Assembly: GCF_003391055.1 (NCBI RefSeq)
Contig: NZ_QUAJ01000001.1
Location: 186,001-250,000 of the forward strand
Length of the DNA stretch: 64,000 nt
Reading direction: 5' to 3'
DNA from: Psychrilyobacter piezotolerans
Lineage (GTDB): Bacteria > Fusobacteriota > Fusobacteriia > Fusobacteriales > Fusobacteriaceae
Below, piece by piece: positions 30,590-39,434 of the stretch. The position numbers and the translations under genes were made by a program. Numbering within the stretch: the first letter of the stretch is position 1; the number at the start of each line of letters is the position of its first letter. Under the pieces are notes generated by a model, which did not search any database, was not told the origin of the DNA, and was given only the letters and a program-made list of their open reading frames with translations.

Positions 30590-31560
30590 CAGATTTTTAA
30601 ATTCTTTTTTTCTTGGCTAGAACCTTTCTTTTCTACCGCGAATTACGCTAAAAAAAATTCGTACTCGTCATTCGGGAAAATTGAAGGTTCTAAGGGTGTC
30701 ACCCTTAACGGACTCTATTTACTTTTTATCTGAAAAAGAAATAGAGGAAAGAAAAGCAGACTTTTTCTAAATGATGTTATAGGGGTAAGTCAGAGATGAT
30801 TTTCGTCTTTTTACTGTGACAGTCCTCGCTTCACTGTGGAACTTATTCTGCTGGACGACTAAGTCAGATATTTATTGTGAAGCTAGGTAACATCTAGAAA
30901 AAGAAATGAAATTCAAGAATAAAAAAACAAAAACTCTTTCTGACTTTAAATTTTGAAGTTTATAGTCGTTACGCTTCGGCAGTACTGTTTCTACAATGAC
31001 GATTGTGACTTACTATACAAAGACATTTATAAACCTTCTTGAACTTTTTCGTTAATTTTTCTTTCAAGAGAAAAAGTATCCCGTATCAAAGGCGGAACCT
31101 TTGGAACTTAATCTTTTGTCACAGATTACACAGATTTTGGAACCTTTTTACACGGAGACTCACCGAGGTGAGGTTAGAGATACACTGAGGTTTTTCTCTG
31201 GGTAACTCTTCTTTCCTCTGGGTTCTCCGTGTCCAATTTTTTTCTTTTAAATTCTTTTTCTGGATGTTATCCTGCTTCCCAGTATAACCTTTGCGAGTTT
31301 CGTCGTGCCCATCATGCCCCGATAGATAAGACCCTCTCTCCCCCTTCAGGTACTCTCTCCCTCGTAGGGAGAAAGAACTATAACTGTCCTTGCTTTGGTT
31401 TCTCCCGATTCACGAGTACAAAAAATATACTTTTAATAAAAATATTTTTTTCGATGTGAAGGGAGAGACCTAAGAGGAAGAGGGTAATAAGAACTTTCAA
31501 CTTCGAAGTTTATAGTCGTTACACTTTGTTTCCTCTTTACAGAAAGAGGAAACATCGAAA
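30590..31560. repeat. Repeat-rich intergenic region
   Basis: Nearly 1 kb without a credible gene, made of fragments of at least three dispersed families. A family C fragment lies at about 30636-30720 (CGCGAATTACG, CGTACTCGTCATTCGGG, GGTTCTAAGGGTGTC). A family D element lies at 30954-31110 (GAAGTTTATAGTCGTTACG ... TTTATAAACCTTC, then a CTTTTTC/GAAAAAG hairpin and a GGCGGAACCTTTGGAAC tail). GTCACAGATTACACAGATTT is at about 31117. A second family C relative occupies 31370-31480, and a partial family D start (GAAGTTTATAGTCGTTACAC) about 31505. Short frames across it are accidental. Confidence 0.65.
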
Positions 31561-31569
31561 GAAGGAGTT

Positions 31570-33453
31570 CTAAGAAATCTCAACTATCTCCCCTGGATTC
31601 TCCAACTTATATCCCGGTATATTATCTATCTCTTTAGAAAATTCTTCCGATTTTAAATATTCAATAAACTTTAAAACTCTTTCATCTTCCAAACTGTCCT
31701 TTAAAACTGCAAAATCATAGTCCTCATAATCTACTAAAATAAAATCAAGATCCAATATATCTGCTGCAGATTTCACCCCTAAAGCCAGGTCACAGGTTGA
31801 AGATTTCACCGACATTGCTGCCGCCATATGGGTTACAGCTTCCCTTTCATAACCCTGGATATCGTTATTATCTATACCTAATTTTTCCAGATTATAGTCC
31901 AGAAGGATACGGGTTCCTGCCCCCCTCTGCCTGTTCATAAATGTCAGATCAGCCCGGATCAGATCCTCTATTCCCCTTATATTTTTGGGGTTTCCTTTGG
32001 GTACCATGAGTCCCTGTTCCCTCTTTATCCCTTTTATCAAGGCCGCATCCCCAGAAGGGAAATATTTATTTAAAACACCTGTATTGTATGTTCCGCTTTT
32101 ACTATCCAGTATATGGATAGGAGCTATGGTGGTTTCCTTTTTCTTTAATGCCAATACCCCACCAAAACTACCCACATGGGATAACGACAATTTTATTCTA
32201 TCGGAAATCCTGTCCATTATGGGATCATTGCTTCCAATCACTACTATGGATTTTTTTATAGCTGATAACGGCTTGAGTAATTTTATCTCTACCTCTTCCC
32301 CTATATCGTGCCCCTCGTTATTTCTCGATATTACAAGGATTCCATCGGCTTTCACCAGACTCATGCTGACTCCTGCCCCTCTGTCCAGAGGAGTAGCAAC
32401 TAATTTACCTCCTACATAACCTAAAGTCATACGGACAAACTCCTTATGTTTCAAGGAGGAATATATCCGCTTGGATAAGCTGGCTTTTACTATGTCAGCC
32501 TTTTCATCATCTCTGCATAACATCTTCTCCAGGAGTGATTTTACAAACTCCTGGTAGACAAAATATGCCGATACGGGGTATCCCGGTATTCCTATTACGG
32601 GTTTGTCCTCAATAAATCCTAAGATAGTAGGTTTTCCCGGTTTGATGGCTATACCGTGAATTATAACTTCTCCCAACTCTTCTATGAGAGATTTTGTATA
32701 ATCATGGGTTCCTGCTGACGACCCTGCATTGATAATCACTATATCATTTTTCCCTACTGCATCCAGTATATTTTTCTTCAGCAGTTCCCTTTCATCCCGG
32801 ACAGGTGAATATCTGTACGGCTCCCCACCGGATACGGTAATCATTGCCTCAAACATCCTGGAGTTGGAATCTATGATGTCTCCTACCTTTAAATTCCTGT
32901 AGTCTTCTACGATCTCGCTCCCCGTCGGGATAATTGCAACTTTCGGCTTTTTAACCACCTCTATCTCAAATATCCCCCCGGCAAATAAAGCTCCTATATC
33001 CTCCGGCCTGATCTCGTGAAATGACGGCAGGATCATATCGTTTTTTATTATATCTTCCCCTACATTTCTGATATGCTGGTAGGGATACGCTGATTTTATT
33101 ATCCTGACATCTCCATTTTCTGCTTCCACTACTTCCTCTATCATGATGACTGCATCAAACTCGGGATTGACAGGATTTCCTGTATTTACATAGAGAAAAT
33201 CTTTATCTTTTTTTAATGTTACAGGATTGGTTTCGCTGGCCGTTTCCGTGTCTTTAGACCTGACTAATATCCCGTCCATAGCTGAAGCATTAAAATTAGG
33301 AGATGATACATTGGCAAACACAGGGGACGATGTTACCCTTCCCAGAGATTTTTCCGTGGGAATGGTTTCTTTTTTACTGTATTTTTCTATCCTGTTAAAA
33401 AACAGGGGTTTAGTTTCTTCCAAGCTGATATTATCTATAAATGTATTCCTCAT
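31570..33453 (-). CDS. MoeA fused to a periplasmic-binding-like domain
   Basis: Two-domain protein of 627 residues. Residues about 1-400 are MoeA-like (molybdopterin molybdenumtransferase: NFNASAMDGILVRS, VIPTGSEIV, NAGSSAGTHDY, HGIAIKPGKPTILG, GIPGYPVSAYF), inserting Mo or W into the activated pterin. Residues about 410-627 resemble a substrate-binding PBP-type domain (IAPIHILDSKSGTYN, MNRQRGAGTRILLDYNLEK), a fusion known in bacteria and archaea that may sense or hold the oxyanion. It has no signal peptide, so it is cytoplasmic. It follows a second moeA by eight bases and is last in the mog-moaA-ABC-moeA operon. Confidence 0.88.
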   Translation of the reverse strand: MRNTFIDNISLEETKPLFFNRIEKYSKKETIPTEKSLGRVTSSPVFANVSSPNFNASAMDGILVRSKDTETASETNPVTLKKDKDFLYVNTGNPVNPEFDAVIMIEEVVEAENGDVRIIKSAYPYQHIRNVGEDIIKNDMILPSFHEIRPEDIGALFAGGIFEIEVVKKPKVAIIPTGSEIVEDYRNLKVGDIIDSNSRMFEAMITVSGGEPYRYSPVRDERELLKKNILDAVGKNDIVIINAGSSAGTHDYTKSLIEELGEVIIHGIAIKPGKPTILGFIEDKPVIGIPGYPVSAYFVYQEFVKSLLEKMLCRDDEKADIVKASLSKRIYSSLKHKEFVRMTLGYVGGKLVATPLDRGAGVSMSLVKADGILVISRNNEGHDIGEEVEIKLLKPLSAIKKSIVVIGSNDPIMDRISDRIKLSLSHVGSFGGVLALKKKETTIAPIHILDSKSGTYNTGVLNKYFPSGDAALIKGIKREQGLMVPKGNPKNIRGIEDLIRADLTFMNRQRGAGTRILLDYNLEKLGIDNNDIQGYEREAVTHMAAAMSVKSSTCDLALGVKSAADILDLDFILVDYEDYDFAVLKDSLEDERVLKFIEYLKSEEFSKEIDNIPGYKLENPGEIVEIS

Positions 33454-33461
33454 TCTGCCTC

Positions 33462-34682
33462 CTAAAATCTATATACCCTTACCCTGCTTCCTTTTTCTAA
33501 GCCCTCTATATTACTCCCCAGTACGATATATCCGTTGGATTTAGTCATAAGAGTTATCATCCCTGATTTCCCGAAAATAGGATTAATAATTATCTCATTG
33601 TTTTCAACAGTTTTATTTATCATCTGATATGTTGTCCGTCCGGGGGTAGAGTGAAGGTTATGGGATAAAACCCCATAGTAATAATCATCACTATCCCCGC
33701 AAAAATATAAACTTTCAATAAGTTTTTTTACGACAATATTAAAAACAACCATGGAGGAGATGGGATGACCGGGCAGACCAAAGATAAGTTTATCGTTGGA
33801 TCTCCCGATAATAGTAGGTTTCCCGGGTTTTATAGAGATCCCGTGAACAAAGACTTCCCCCCCGTCCAATTCCGAGATAACCCTGCTGGTATAATCGTAG
33901 TTCCCGGCAGAACTTCCCCCTGAAATGAGCACTATATCGGATCTTTTGGTTGATTTCCTCACCTCTTCCAATATAGTTTCGAAATTATCTTTAACTATTT
34001 TTTTCTCTACCACGACTCCAAATTTCTGAATAGCCAGGGAAAGGGTATAGGAGTTTATATCCCTGATTTTTCCCATCCTATACTCCTCATCCTCTCCTAT
34101 AATCTCGTCTCCTGTGGAAATTATAGAAAACCTGAATTTTTTAAATACCGGAAGTTCGTATATCCCTAAAGATGCCAAAACTCCTACATTTTCAGGGGTT
34201 ATAACAGCCCCTTTTTTCAGGATAATATCGCCTTCCCTTACATCTTCTCCCATAACCATTATATTTTCAAAACTGCTTACCGGTTTATGAACCAGCAGAG
34301 TATCTTCCAGTATCTCGCAAAACTCTATCATAATCATGGAATCTGCACCCTCTGGGATCATGGCACCTGTGGGGACATATACAGCTTCCCCCCTTTCCAG
34401 TTTTTTAGAACTATCTTCCCCCATCAAAACCTCACCTTTTATGGTGAAAAATGCCGGGATCCCCTGGGAAGCTCCCAGGGATTCCCTGGATTTTATGGCA
34501 TATCCATCCACTGTTGACCTGTTAAATTCAGGAACATTCAGGTCAGCTGCAATGTTTTCACACAGTACCCTGCCCAGGGAATCTTCCAGTTTACACATCT
34601 CTTTTTTTCCTTTAAGGGATGGTATCTTTTTTAAAATTAATTCTTCTATCTCATCTATATCGGTTACCTTTAGAAAGTTCAT
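33462..34682 (-). CDS. moeA: Molybdopterin molybdenumtransferase MoeA
   Basis: Single-domain MoeA of 406 residues that ligates molybdate or tungstate to adenylated molybdopterin. Typical motifs are NRSTVDGYAIKS near residue 58, YVPTGAMIPEGAD, STGDEI, SGGSSAGNYDYTS and HGISIKPGKPTIIG, ending in the small C-terminal beta-barrel (SNIEGLEKGSRVRVYRF). The ATG lies 15 bases after the ABC ATPase gene. It is adjacent to the MoeA-PBP fusion; two paralogues side by side could divide Mo and W insertion, which is inference. Confidence 0.9.
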   Translation of the reverse strand: MNFLKVTDIDEIEELILKKIPSLKGKKEMCKLEDSLGRVLCENIAADLNVPEFNRSTVDGYAIKSRESLGASQGIPAFFTIKGEVLMGEDSSKKLERGEAVYVPTGAMIPEGADSMIMIEFCEILEDTLLVHKPVSSFENIMVMGEDVREGDIILKKGAVITPENVGVLASLGIYELPVFKKFRFSIISTGDEIIGEDEEYRMGKIRDINSYTLSLAIQKFGVVVEKKIVKDNFETILEEVRKSTKRSDIVLISGGSSAGNYDYTSRVISELDGGEVFVHGISIKPGKPTIIGRSNDKLIFGLPGHPISSMVVFNIVVKKLIESLYFCGDSDDYYYGVLSHNLHSTPGRTTYQMINKTVENNEIIINPIFGKSGMITLMTKSNGYIVLGSNIEGLEKGSRVRVYRF

Positions 34683-34697
34683 ATTTTGACTCCTCTT

Positions 34698-35306
34698 TTA
34701 TTCCACCCCTAATTTTTCCAGGACTATTTTTTCTCCCTTTAAATTCTCAAAAAAACTATGATCGTGAGTTACAACAATTATAGTAGTGCCTCCCTGGTTG
34801 TATTTTTTCAAAATATCTATAAGTTCCAGCTTAGCCCCTTTATCCAGATTTGCTGTAGGTTCATCCAACATCAATAGTTTTGGGGAAAAGGAAAGTGCTC
34901 TTACAATTGCAACCTTCTGGGTTTCCCCGCTTGAGAGTTTAGAAGCTTCCTTATTTTTTAATGCCTTTAAATTAAAGATCTCCAAAAGATCTTCCATACG
35001 CTTCTCTATATTTACTCTTTTTCTGATCTTCAGCGGGTATGCGATGTTTTTATAGACATCTCCTTTTAGCATATACGGGTTTGCATCCACCAATGAAATC
35101 TCTTCTTCTGAAAAAGAGTCATCTATCCTGCCCTGATAATCCCTGTCTATCTTGGCTAGAATATTTAATAAGGTGGATTTCCCTGCTCCATTTTCCCCTA
35201 GCAAATAACTGATTCCGCCATTTCTAAAAGTAAGTTCCGGAATATTTAAAATACCCTTCCTATTAAAACTTTTTTTTAAATTTTTAATCTTAATATCTTT
35301 CCCCAT
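34698..35306 (-). CDS. ABC transporter ATP-binding protein, tungstate/molybdate type
   Basis: ATPase subunit of a small ABC importer. Walker A is LGENGAGKST, the signature is KLSSGETQKVAIVRAL, Walker B is LLMLDEPTANLD and the H-loop is VVTHDHSF. At 202 residues it has only the nucleotide-binding domain, without the TOBE domain of ModC, as in TupC-type tungstate importers. The permease gene ends two bases upstream and moeA follows, so the substrate is almost certainly an oxyanion for the pterin cofactor; tungstate fits best given the tungsten enzyme nearby. Confidence 0.85.
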   Translation of the reverse strand: MGKDIKIKNLKKSFNRKGILNIPELTFRNGGISYLLGENGAGKSTLLNILAKIDRDYQGRIDDSFSEEEISLVDANPYMLKGDVYKNIAYPLKIRKRVNIEKRMEDLLEIFNLKALKNKEASKLSSGETQKVAIVRALSFSPKLLMLDEPTANLDKGAKLELIDILKKYNQGGTTIIVVTHDHSFFENLKGEKIVLEKLGVE

Positions 35307-35308
35307 AA

Positions 35309-36004
35309 CTAGTTATCCACCTCGATCTTATGAACATATATGAAGTTATTAATTAAAAATGTAATTCCTAATAATATTATCCCCAAGGCTATTCCTGTAG
35401 AATAATCCCCCATTGAATTTAACATGGATATAGACGTTGTCATCACCCTGGTGGATCCTTTGAGGTTTCCTCCTACAATCATCACTGCCCCTACCTCTGT
35501 TATTGCACGGGAAAAACAGGTGATAACTATTATCAGCAATTCATCTTTTAATTCAAACAGGATTAAGAATAATCTGTCTTTTCTTCCTCCGCCCAGTATT
35601 TTCCCCACCCTGTTTATTTTTCGTGCCTTGGACCGGCTCAGTGTATAGGTCAGGCTCAGGCACAGAGGCAGGATCAAAAATGACTGGGCTATTACAATGG
35701 CTGTAGGAGTGTATAGCAGTTGTAAAAAACCAAATATTGAGTTCCTGGATAAGACCAAAGCTATCAATAATCCTACTACTACCGATGGGACCCCCATCAA
35801 AGAGAATATTGTTCTGGCGAAGAACACTTCTCCTTTAAATTTTTTCAGCCCCAACTTTAATCCTAGGGGTATGAAAATCACTGAAATTATCAGTGTTGAG
35901 ATAAAGGCAACTCCTACCGAGAGAAAGATAACTTCATACAGCTCCTTATTGAAAGATATTATCAGTTGAAATGCCTTTATAAATCCATTTAATATATAAT
36001 CCAT
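35309..36004 (-). CDS. ABC transporter permease, tungstate (TupB) type
   Basis: Inner-membrane permease of 231 residues with about five or six transmembrane helices (for example FLSVGVAFISTLIISVIFIPLGL and IALGIILLGITFLINNFIY). The cytoplasmic coupling loop is CFSRAITEVGAVMIVGGNLKGSTRVMTT, whose E-V-G-A-V-x-x-V-G-G-N core is characteristic of tungstate TupB permeases. It is co-transcribed with the ATPase. No substrate-binding lipoprotein gene (TupA) is present in this window, so it must be elsewhere unless another protein serves. Confidence 0.85.
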   Translation of the reverse strand: MDYILNGFIKAFQLIISFNKELYEVIFLSVGVAFISTLIISVIFIPLGLKLGLKKFKGEVFFARTIFSLMGVPSVVVGLLIALVLSRNSIFGFLQLLYTPTAIVIAQSFLILPLCLSLTYTLSRSKARKINRVGKILGGGRKDRLFLILFELKDELLIIVITCFSRAITEVGAVMIVGGNLKGSTRVMTTSISMLNSMGDYSTGIALGIILLGITFLINNFIYVHKIEVDN

Positions 36005-36100
36005 ATTTTTTCCTTTTTAAGTTTACTTCACAATAACAGTCTATTCTTTTTACTTTAAACTTATCTATCATTTTAATTTTTTTTAAAATGTATATCCCAC

Positions 36101-37039
36101 TTATCCGCCTATACTTACCATATTTTTTTTTATATATTTTTTTTCATTCAACCTGTGTTCCTTTGGTTTTTCTCCCATAATTTTTTTTAAAGTCCCCAGG
36201 GGATCCTTTTCTTCTAAAACTTCTAATAAGTTGTACTCTGTATCCGAATGCAGACACAGCTTTAACTTCCCTTCAGAAGTTATCCTTATCCTGTTACAGG
36301 AAGAACAAAATTTATTTGAATTAGGTGATATAAATCCGACTTCTCCCTTTGAGTCCGGTATTTTGTAAATTTTAGCTACATTTTCTCCCCTATAAAATTT
36401 CAATTCCCTGTATTTGTTTATAACCTCTTCTGCTGAATAATATTTATCTTTCCCCCACTCTATATTATCTCCCATTGTCATCAATTCAATGAATCTTACC
36501 TGGATTTTTCTATCTTTGGTAAGTTTTATAAACTCTCCTATTTCCTCGCTGTTAAAGCCGTTGATCAAAACACAATTTATCTTTATGGGAACCATGTCCA
36601 GTTCTTCTAATTTATCTATAGCCGATAAAATTTTATTTAAACCATCTACCCCTGTTATACCTTTAAATTTATCCCTCTTAAATGTATCCAGGCTTAAGTT
36701 TACTCTGGCTAATCCGGCTTTTTTCAGCTCCTCTAATTTCTCCGATAATAACAGCCCGTTACTGGTCATGGTAATCTCTTCTATCCCATCTATCTCCTTT
36801 ATTCCACGGACTATTTCCACTAAATCTCTTCTTAACAGCGGTTCCCCCCCTGTTAACCTGATCTTTTTTATTCCCATTTTTGAAAATAATTTTACTAAAT
36901 TAATAATCTGCTGCTGTGACATAGTTTTTTCAAAACAATGTATATTATCCTGGGGGCTGCAATACTTACATTTAAAATTGCAGCTATCTGTCAATGAAAT
37001 TCTTAAGTAGTCTATATCTCTGCTGTATGAGTCTAACAT
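36101..37039 (-). CDS. moaA: GTP 3',8-cyclase MoaA
   Basis: Radical SAM enzyme that begins molybdopterin synthesis by rearranging GTP. The N-terminal cluster motif is CNFKCKYC (Cys20, Cys24, Cys27), the SAM motif is TGGEPLLR, and the C-terminal cluster is FCSSCNRIRITSEGKLKLCL. The chain ends in the functionally important Gly-Gly (VSIGG). I take the ATG at 37037-37039, preceded by GAGGGGGAAAT; an in-frame start eight codons earlier overlaps mog. The 312 residues are normal. It lies between mog and the ABC genes; MoaC, MoaE and MobA genes are not in view. Confidence 0.94.
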   Translation of the reverse strand: MLDSYSRDIDYLRISLTDSCNFKCKYCSPQDNIHCFEKTMSQQQIINLVKLFSKMGIKKIRLTGGEPLLRRDLVEIVRGIKEIDGIEEITMTSNGLLLSEKLEELKKAGLARVNLSLDTFKRDKFKGITGVDGLNKILSAIDKLEELDMVPIKINCVLINGFNSEEIGEFIKLTKDRKIQVRFIELMTMGDNIEWGKDKYYSAEEVINKYRELKFYRGENVAKIYKIPDSKGEVGFISPNSNKFCSSCNRIRITSEGKLKLCLHSDTEYNLLEVLEEKDPLGTLKKIMGEKPKEHRLNEKKYIKKNMVSIGG

Positions 37040-37049
37040 ATTTCCCCCT

Positions 37050-37538
37050 CTACTTTCTGGCACAGTCTCCTGTTTGTTTTAATAAAATTTCCAGACCGTG
37101 ATGTACCGGTTCTAATATATATTCTAATATTTCCCTTACCGCTTTAGGGCTTCCAGGGAGATTGATGATCAGCGTATTCTTCCTGATTCCTGCAACGCCT
37201 CTGGACAGCATCCCACGATTGGTAATCTTCAAACTAAATGCTCTCATAGCTTCCGGTATTCCCGGTGTCAGCCTTTCTATTACTTTCAGGGTTGCTTCCG
37301 GCGTTACATCCCTTGGAGAAAATCCCGTTCCCCCTGTAGTTAGAATTAAGTCTACATCTCCTCTTTCAGTTATTTCCAGAAGTTTCCCCGCTATAATATC
37401 TTCTTCATCTGGAATGAGATCTGTTACAATAACTTCATATCCAAATTCTTCCACACACTCTATAATGACTTTTGTACTCAGGTCTTCCCTCTCACCTTTG
37501 GATCCCTTGTCACTCATACAAATTATTCCAACTCTCAT
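37050..37538 (-). CDS. mog: Molybdopterin adenylyltransferase (Mog/MoaB family)
   Basis: Adenylates molybdopterin before metal insertion by MoeA. The 162 residues have the family's opening VGIICMSDKGSKGEREDLS, the TTGGTGFSPRDVTPEATLKV substrate loop near residue 70, and the INLPGSPKAVREILE motif. The start is the ATG at 37536-37538 after AAGAGGTGAAATT. It heads the operon mog-moaA-tupB-tupC-moeA-moeA, behind a plausible promoter at 37592-37620. Confidence 0.9.
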   Translation of the reverse strand: MRVGIICMSDKGSKGEREDLSTKVIIECVEEFGYEVIVTDLIPDEEDIIAGKLLEITERGDVDLILTTGGTGFSPRDVTPEATLKVIERLTPGIPEAMRAFSLKITNRGMLSRGVAGIRKNTLIINLPGSPKAVREILEYILEPVHHGLEILLKQTGDCARK

Positions 37539-37591
37539 AATTTCACCTCTTATCGTCAATAATAGTACATTCCATCTTACTTATATCAAGA

Positions 37592-37620
37592 ATAATATAC
37601 CTCATTTTTATATAAATCAA
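37592..37620 (-). promoter_or_regulatory. Promoter of the mog-moaA-tup-moeA operon
   Basis: Minus strand: -35 TTGATT (37615-37620), 17-base spacer, -10 TATTAT (37592-37597), about 53 bases before the mog ATG. I see no ModE-like palindrome in it. Confidence 0.6.
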
Positions 37621-37650
37621 GTTTTTTCCTAAATTGTATAATTAAATACC

Positions 37651-37715
37651 AAAAAAAAGATCCATAGATACCCTCATATAGTGTAATTACCACCAGACAG
37701 GAGTATCTATGGATC
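37651..37715 (-). terminator. Terminator of the HD-domain gene
   Basis: Perfect 13-base stem GATCCATAGATAC / GTATCTATGGATC with a 31-base loop, ending on the minus strand in TTTTTTTT. It lies 32 bases after the HD gene. The loop is unusually long for a simple terminator. Confidence 0.75.
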
Positions 37716-37747
37716 ATAATATTTTAACCGGCATAAAGATAAGTTCT

Positions 37748-38392
37748 TTATTTTTCCCCATTCCACTCTGAGTGAAAATTTTCCAAAAATTCTTCCATTA
37801 CCCTGTGCCTATTCTGGGCTTTTTTATATCCTGTTTTAGTATTCATCCTGTCTTTTAACAGGAGCAGTTTTTCATAAAAATGACTTATTGTATCCCCCTT
37901 ATCTTTTATATGGAGGTTACAATCCGGGTCATACATAACTCTTTTTTTATATCCGCCATATGCAAAAGTTCTGCCTATCCCTATGGCTCCTATGGCATCT
38001 AACCTGTCTGCATCCTGCACTATCTCGCCCTCGACAGTTTCCATCTTGTGTTTATTTTTCCCCCCCTTAAAGGAGATATTGTTGGCTACATAAACTACAT
38101 GATCTATTATTTTTTTTTCCACTTCTAACTCCATTAAAAATTCACTTATGATCTCTCTTCTGTCCTCATCGGTGTGCCCGAATTTATGATCTGCTATATC
38201 ATGCAGGAGAGCCCCTAACTCCACCACAAAGATATCTATCTTACCCTCATAAAGTTCCTTCTCCTTCTTAGCTATATCCAGTGCATTGTTGTAAACTCTT
38301 ACAATATGCCACCAATCATGGCCCGATCCTTCCCCTTCTAATTTTTTCTTTACAAATTCTTTAGTTTTTTCTATGATTAATTTTCGATTCAT
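37748..38392 (-). CDS. HD-domain phosphohydrolase
   Basis: Metal-dependent phosphohydrolase of the YedJ/YpgQ HD group, whose members hydrolyse nucleotides such as dNTPs or related phosphates. The first histidine is in GHDWWHIVRV, the HD pair in LLHDIADHKFGH and the later aspartate in VQDADRLDAIGAIGIGRTF; the set is complete. I start at the ATG at 38390-38392, eight bases after AAGGAG; an upstream ATG has no such site. The length is 214 residues. It stands alone, between the mog operon and deoC, and a nucleotide-related role fits the deo neighbours. Confidence 0.83.
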   Translation of the reverse strand: MNRKLIIEKTKEFVKKKLEGEGSGHDWWHIVRVYNNALDIAKKEKELYEGKIDIFVVELGALLHDIADHKFGHTDEDRREIISEFLMELEVEKKIIDHVVYVANNISFKGGKNKHKMETVEGEIVQDADRLDAIGAIGIGRTFAYGGYKKRVMYDPDCNLHIKDKGDTISHFYEKLLLLKDRMNTKTGYKKAQNRHRVMEEFLENFHSEWNGEK

Positions 38393-38552
38393 CCTCAACA
38401 CTCCTTCCATTAATTTGTTTATATTTTTATTTTAGCATATTTATTTGATTCCCATAAAAAATAGTTCCAATCAAAAAAGAATACTGTAAACAGTATTCTT
38501 TTTATTTTATTTTATTCCTGCCTTATAATTATAAAATTAAATTAAAAACAGT

Positions 38553-39218
38553 TTAGTATTCCCCTTCTTTGGCTTTTCCTGTACTCACTAAGCTGACACC
38601 AGAAGATGTCCCTAATCTAGTTACTCCCATCTCAATATATCTCATGGCAGTCTCTATATCTCTTACTCCTCCAGCGGCCTTTATCTGAGCTTTATCCCCT
38701 ACTACTTCCTTCATAAGAGCTACGTCTTCAAATGTAGATCCCCCTGTTCCAAATCCTGTAGAAGTTTTTACAAAGTCTGCTCCTGCACTGACAGAGAGCT
38801 CACAAGCTTTTCTTTTTTCTGCATCTGTCAGGTAGCAGTTTTCATGGATAACTTTTAATACATGAGTTCCCATAGCTTCCTTTATCTCTCTGATCTCAGT
38901 TTCCACCTCATCAAATTTACCATCTTTTAAGAATCCAACATTGAGTACCATGTCGATCTCATCTGCCCCGTCTTCGATACATTTTTTAGTTTCGAACACC
39001 TTTGCGTCTTTAGACATAGCTCCCAAAGGGAATCCTATTACTGCTGCAATTTTTACATCCGATCCCTCTAACTCTTTCTTAGCTAAAGGTACATACGATC
39101 CATTTACACATACTGAAAAAAAGTTATATTCACGGGCTTCCTTACATAATTTGATTATATCTGCCTCTGTAGTCGTTGCCTTTAACACTGTATGGTCTAT
39201 ATACTTGTTTATTTCCAT
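38553..39218 (-). CDS. deoC: Deoxyribose-phosphate aldolase
   Basis: Class I aldolase splitting 2-deoxyribose 5-phosphate into glyceraldehyde 3-phosphate and acetaldehyde. The Schiff-base lysine lies in FVKTSTGFG, the second lysine in IKAAGGVRD, and the aspartate in EIDMVLNVG. I use the ATG at 39216-39218, after GGAGGAATAAAATC; a start 19 codons earlier would read through repeat sequence. The 221 residues are typical. It works with deoA just upstream in deoxynucleoside breakdown; the acetaldehyde formed is a possible substrate of the tungsten oxidoreductase. Confidence 0.95.
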   Translation of the reverse strand: MEINKYIDHTVLKATTTEADIIKLCKEAREYNFFSVCVNGSYVPLAKKELEGSDVKIAAVIGFPLGAMSKDAKVFETKKCIEDGADEIDMVLNVGFLKDGKFDEVETEIREIKEAMGTHVLKVIHENCYLTDAEKRKACELSVSAGADFVKTSTGFGTGGSTFEDVALMKEVVGDKAQIKAAGGVRDIETAMRYIEMGVTRLGTSSGVSLVSTGKAKEGEY

Positions 39219-39264
39219 GATTTTATTCCTCCATTTTTTTGTTTTTGGCTTTACACAAATCAAA

Positions 39265-39425
39265 ATATCTGACACAGATTACACTAATTTTTAGAACTCT
39301 CTGTTCTCCCTCTTTATGGCATCGTAAAATTCATTTTTACTAAAAGTAAATTTTCGTACTCGCCAATCGAGGGAGGTGTCCGAATGGACGGTAGGAGTTC
39401 CTCGTGTTAATTCGTGACTTAATCT
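39265..39425. repeat. Dispersed stem-loop repeat, family C, copy 2
   Basis: Fills the gap between deoC and deoA. TGACACAGATTACACTAATT on the left and GTGTTAATTCGTGACTTAAT on the right flank a nested structure: GAACTC/GAGTTC, TTCTCCCTC/GAGGGAG, AAAATTCATTTTTACT/AGTAAATTTT, and a small TGTCC/GGACG hairpin. Copy 1 at 11495-11625 has the same plan, with matched changes in the outer stem (CCCCCC/GGGGGAG against CCCTC/GAGGGAG). Confidence 0.68.
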
Positions 39426-39434
39426 TATTAGTTA

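Noticed and set aside
31229-31459. A 76-codon open frame in the repeat-rich spacer before the moeA operon
   Set aside because: It lies wholly in repeats, has no ribosome-binding site, and the translation shows no protein-like pattern.
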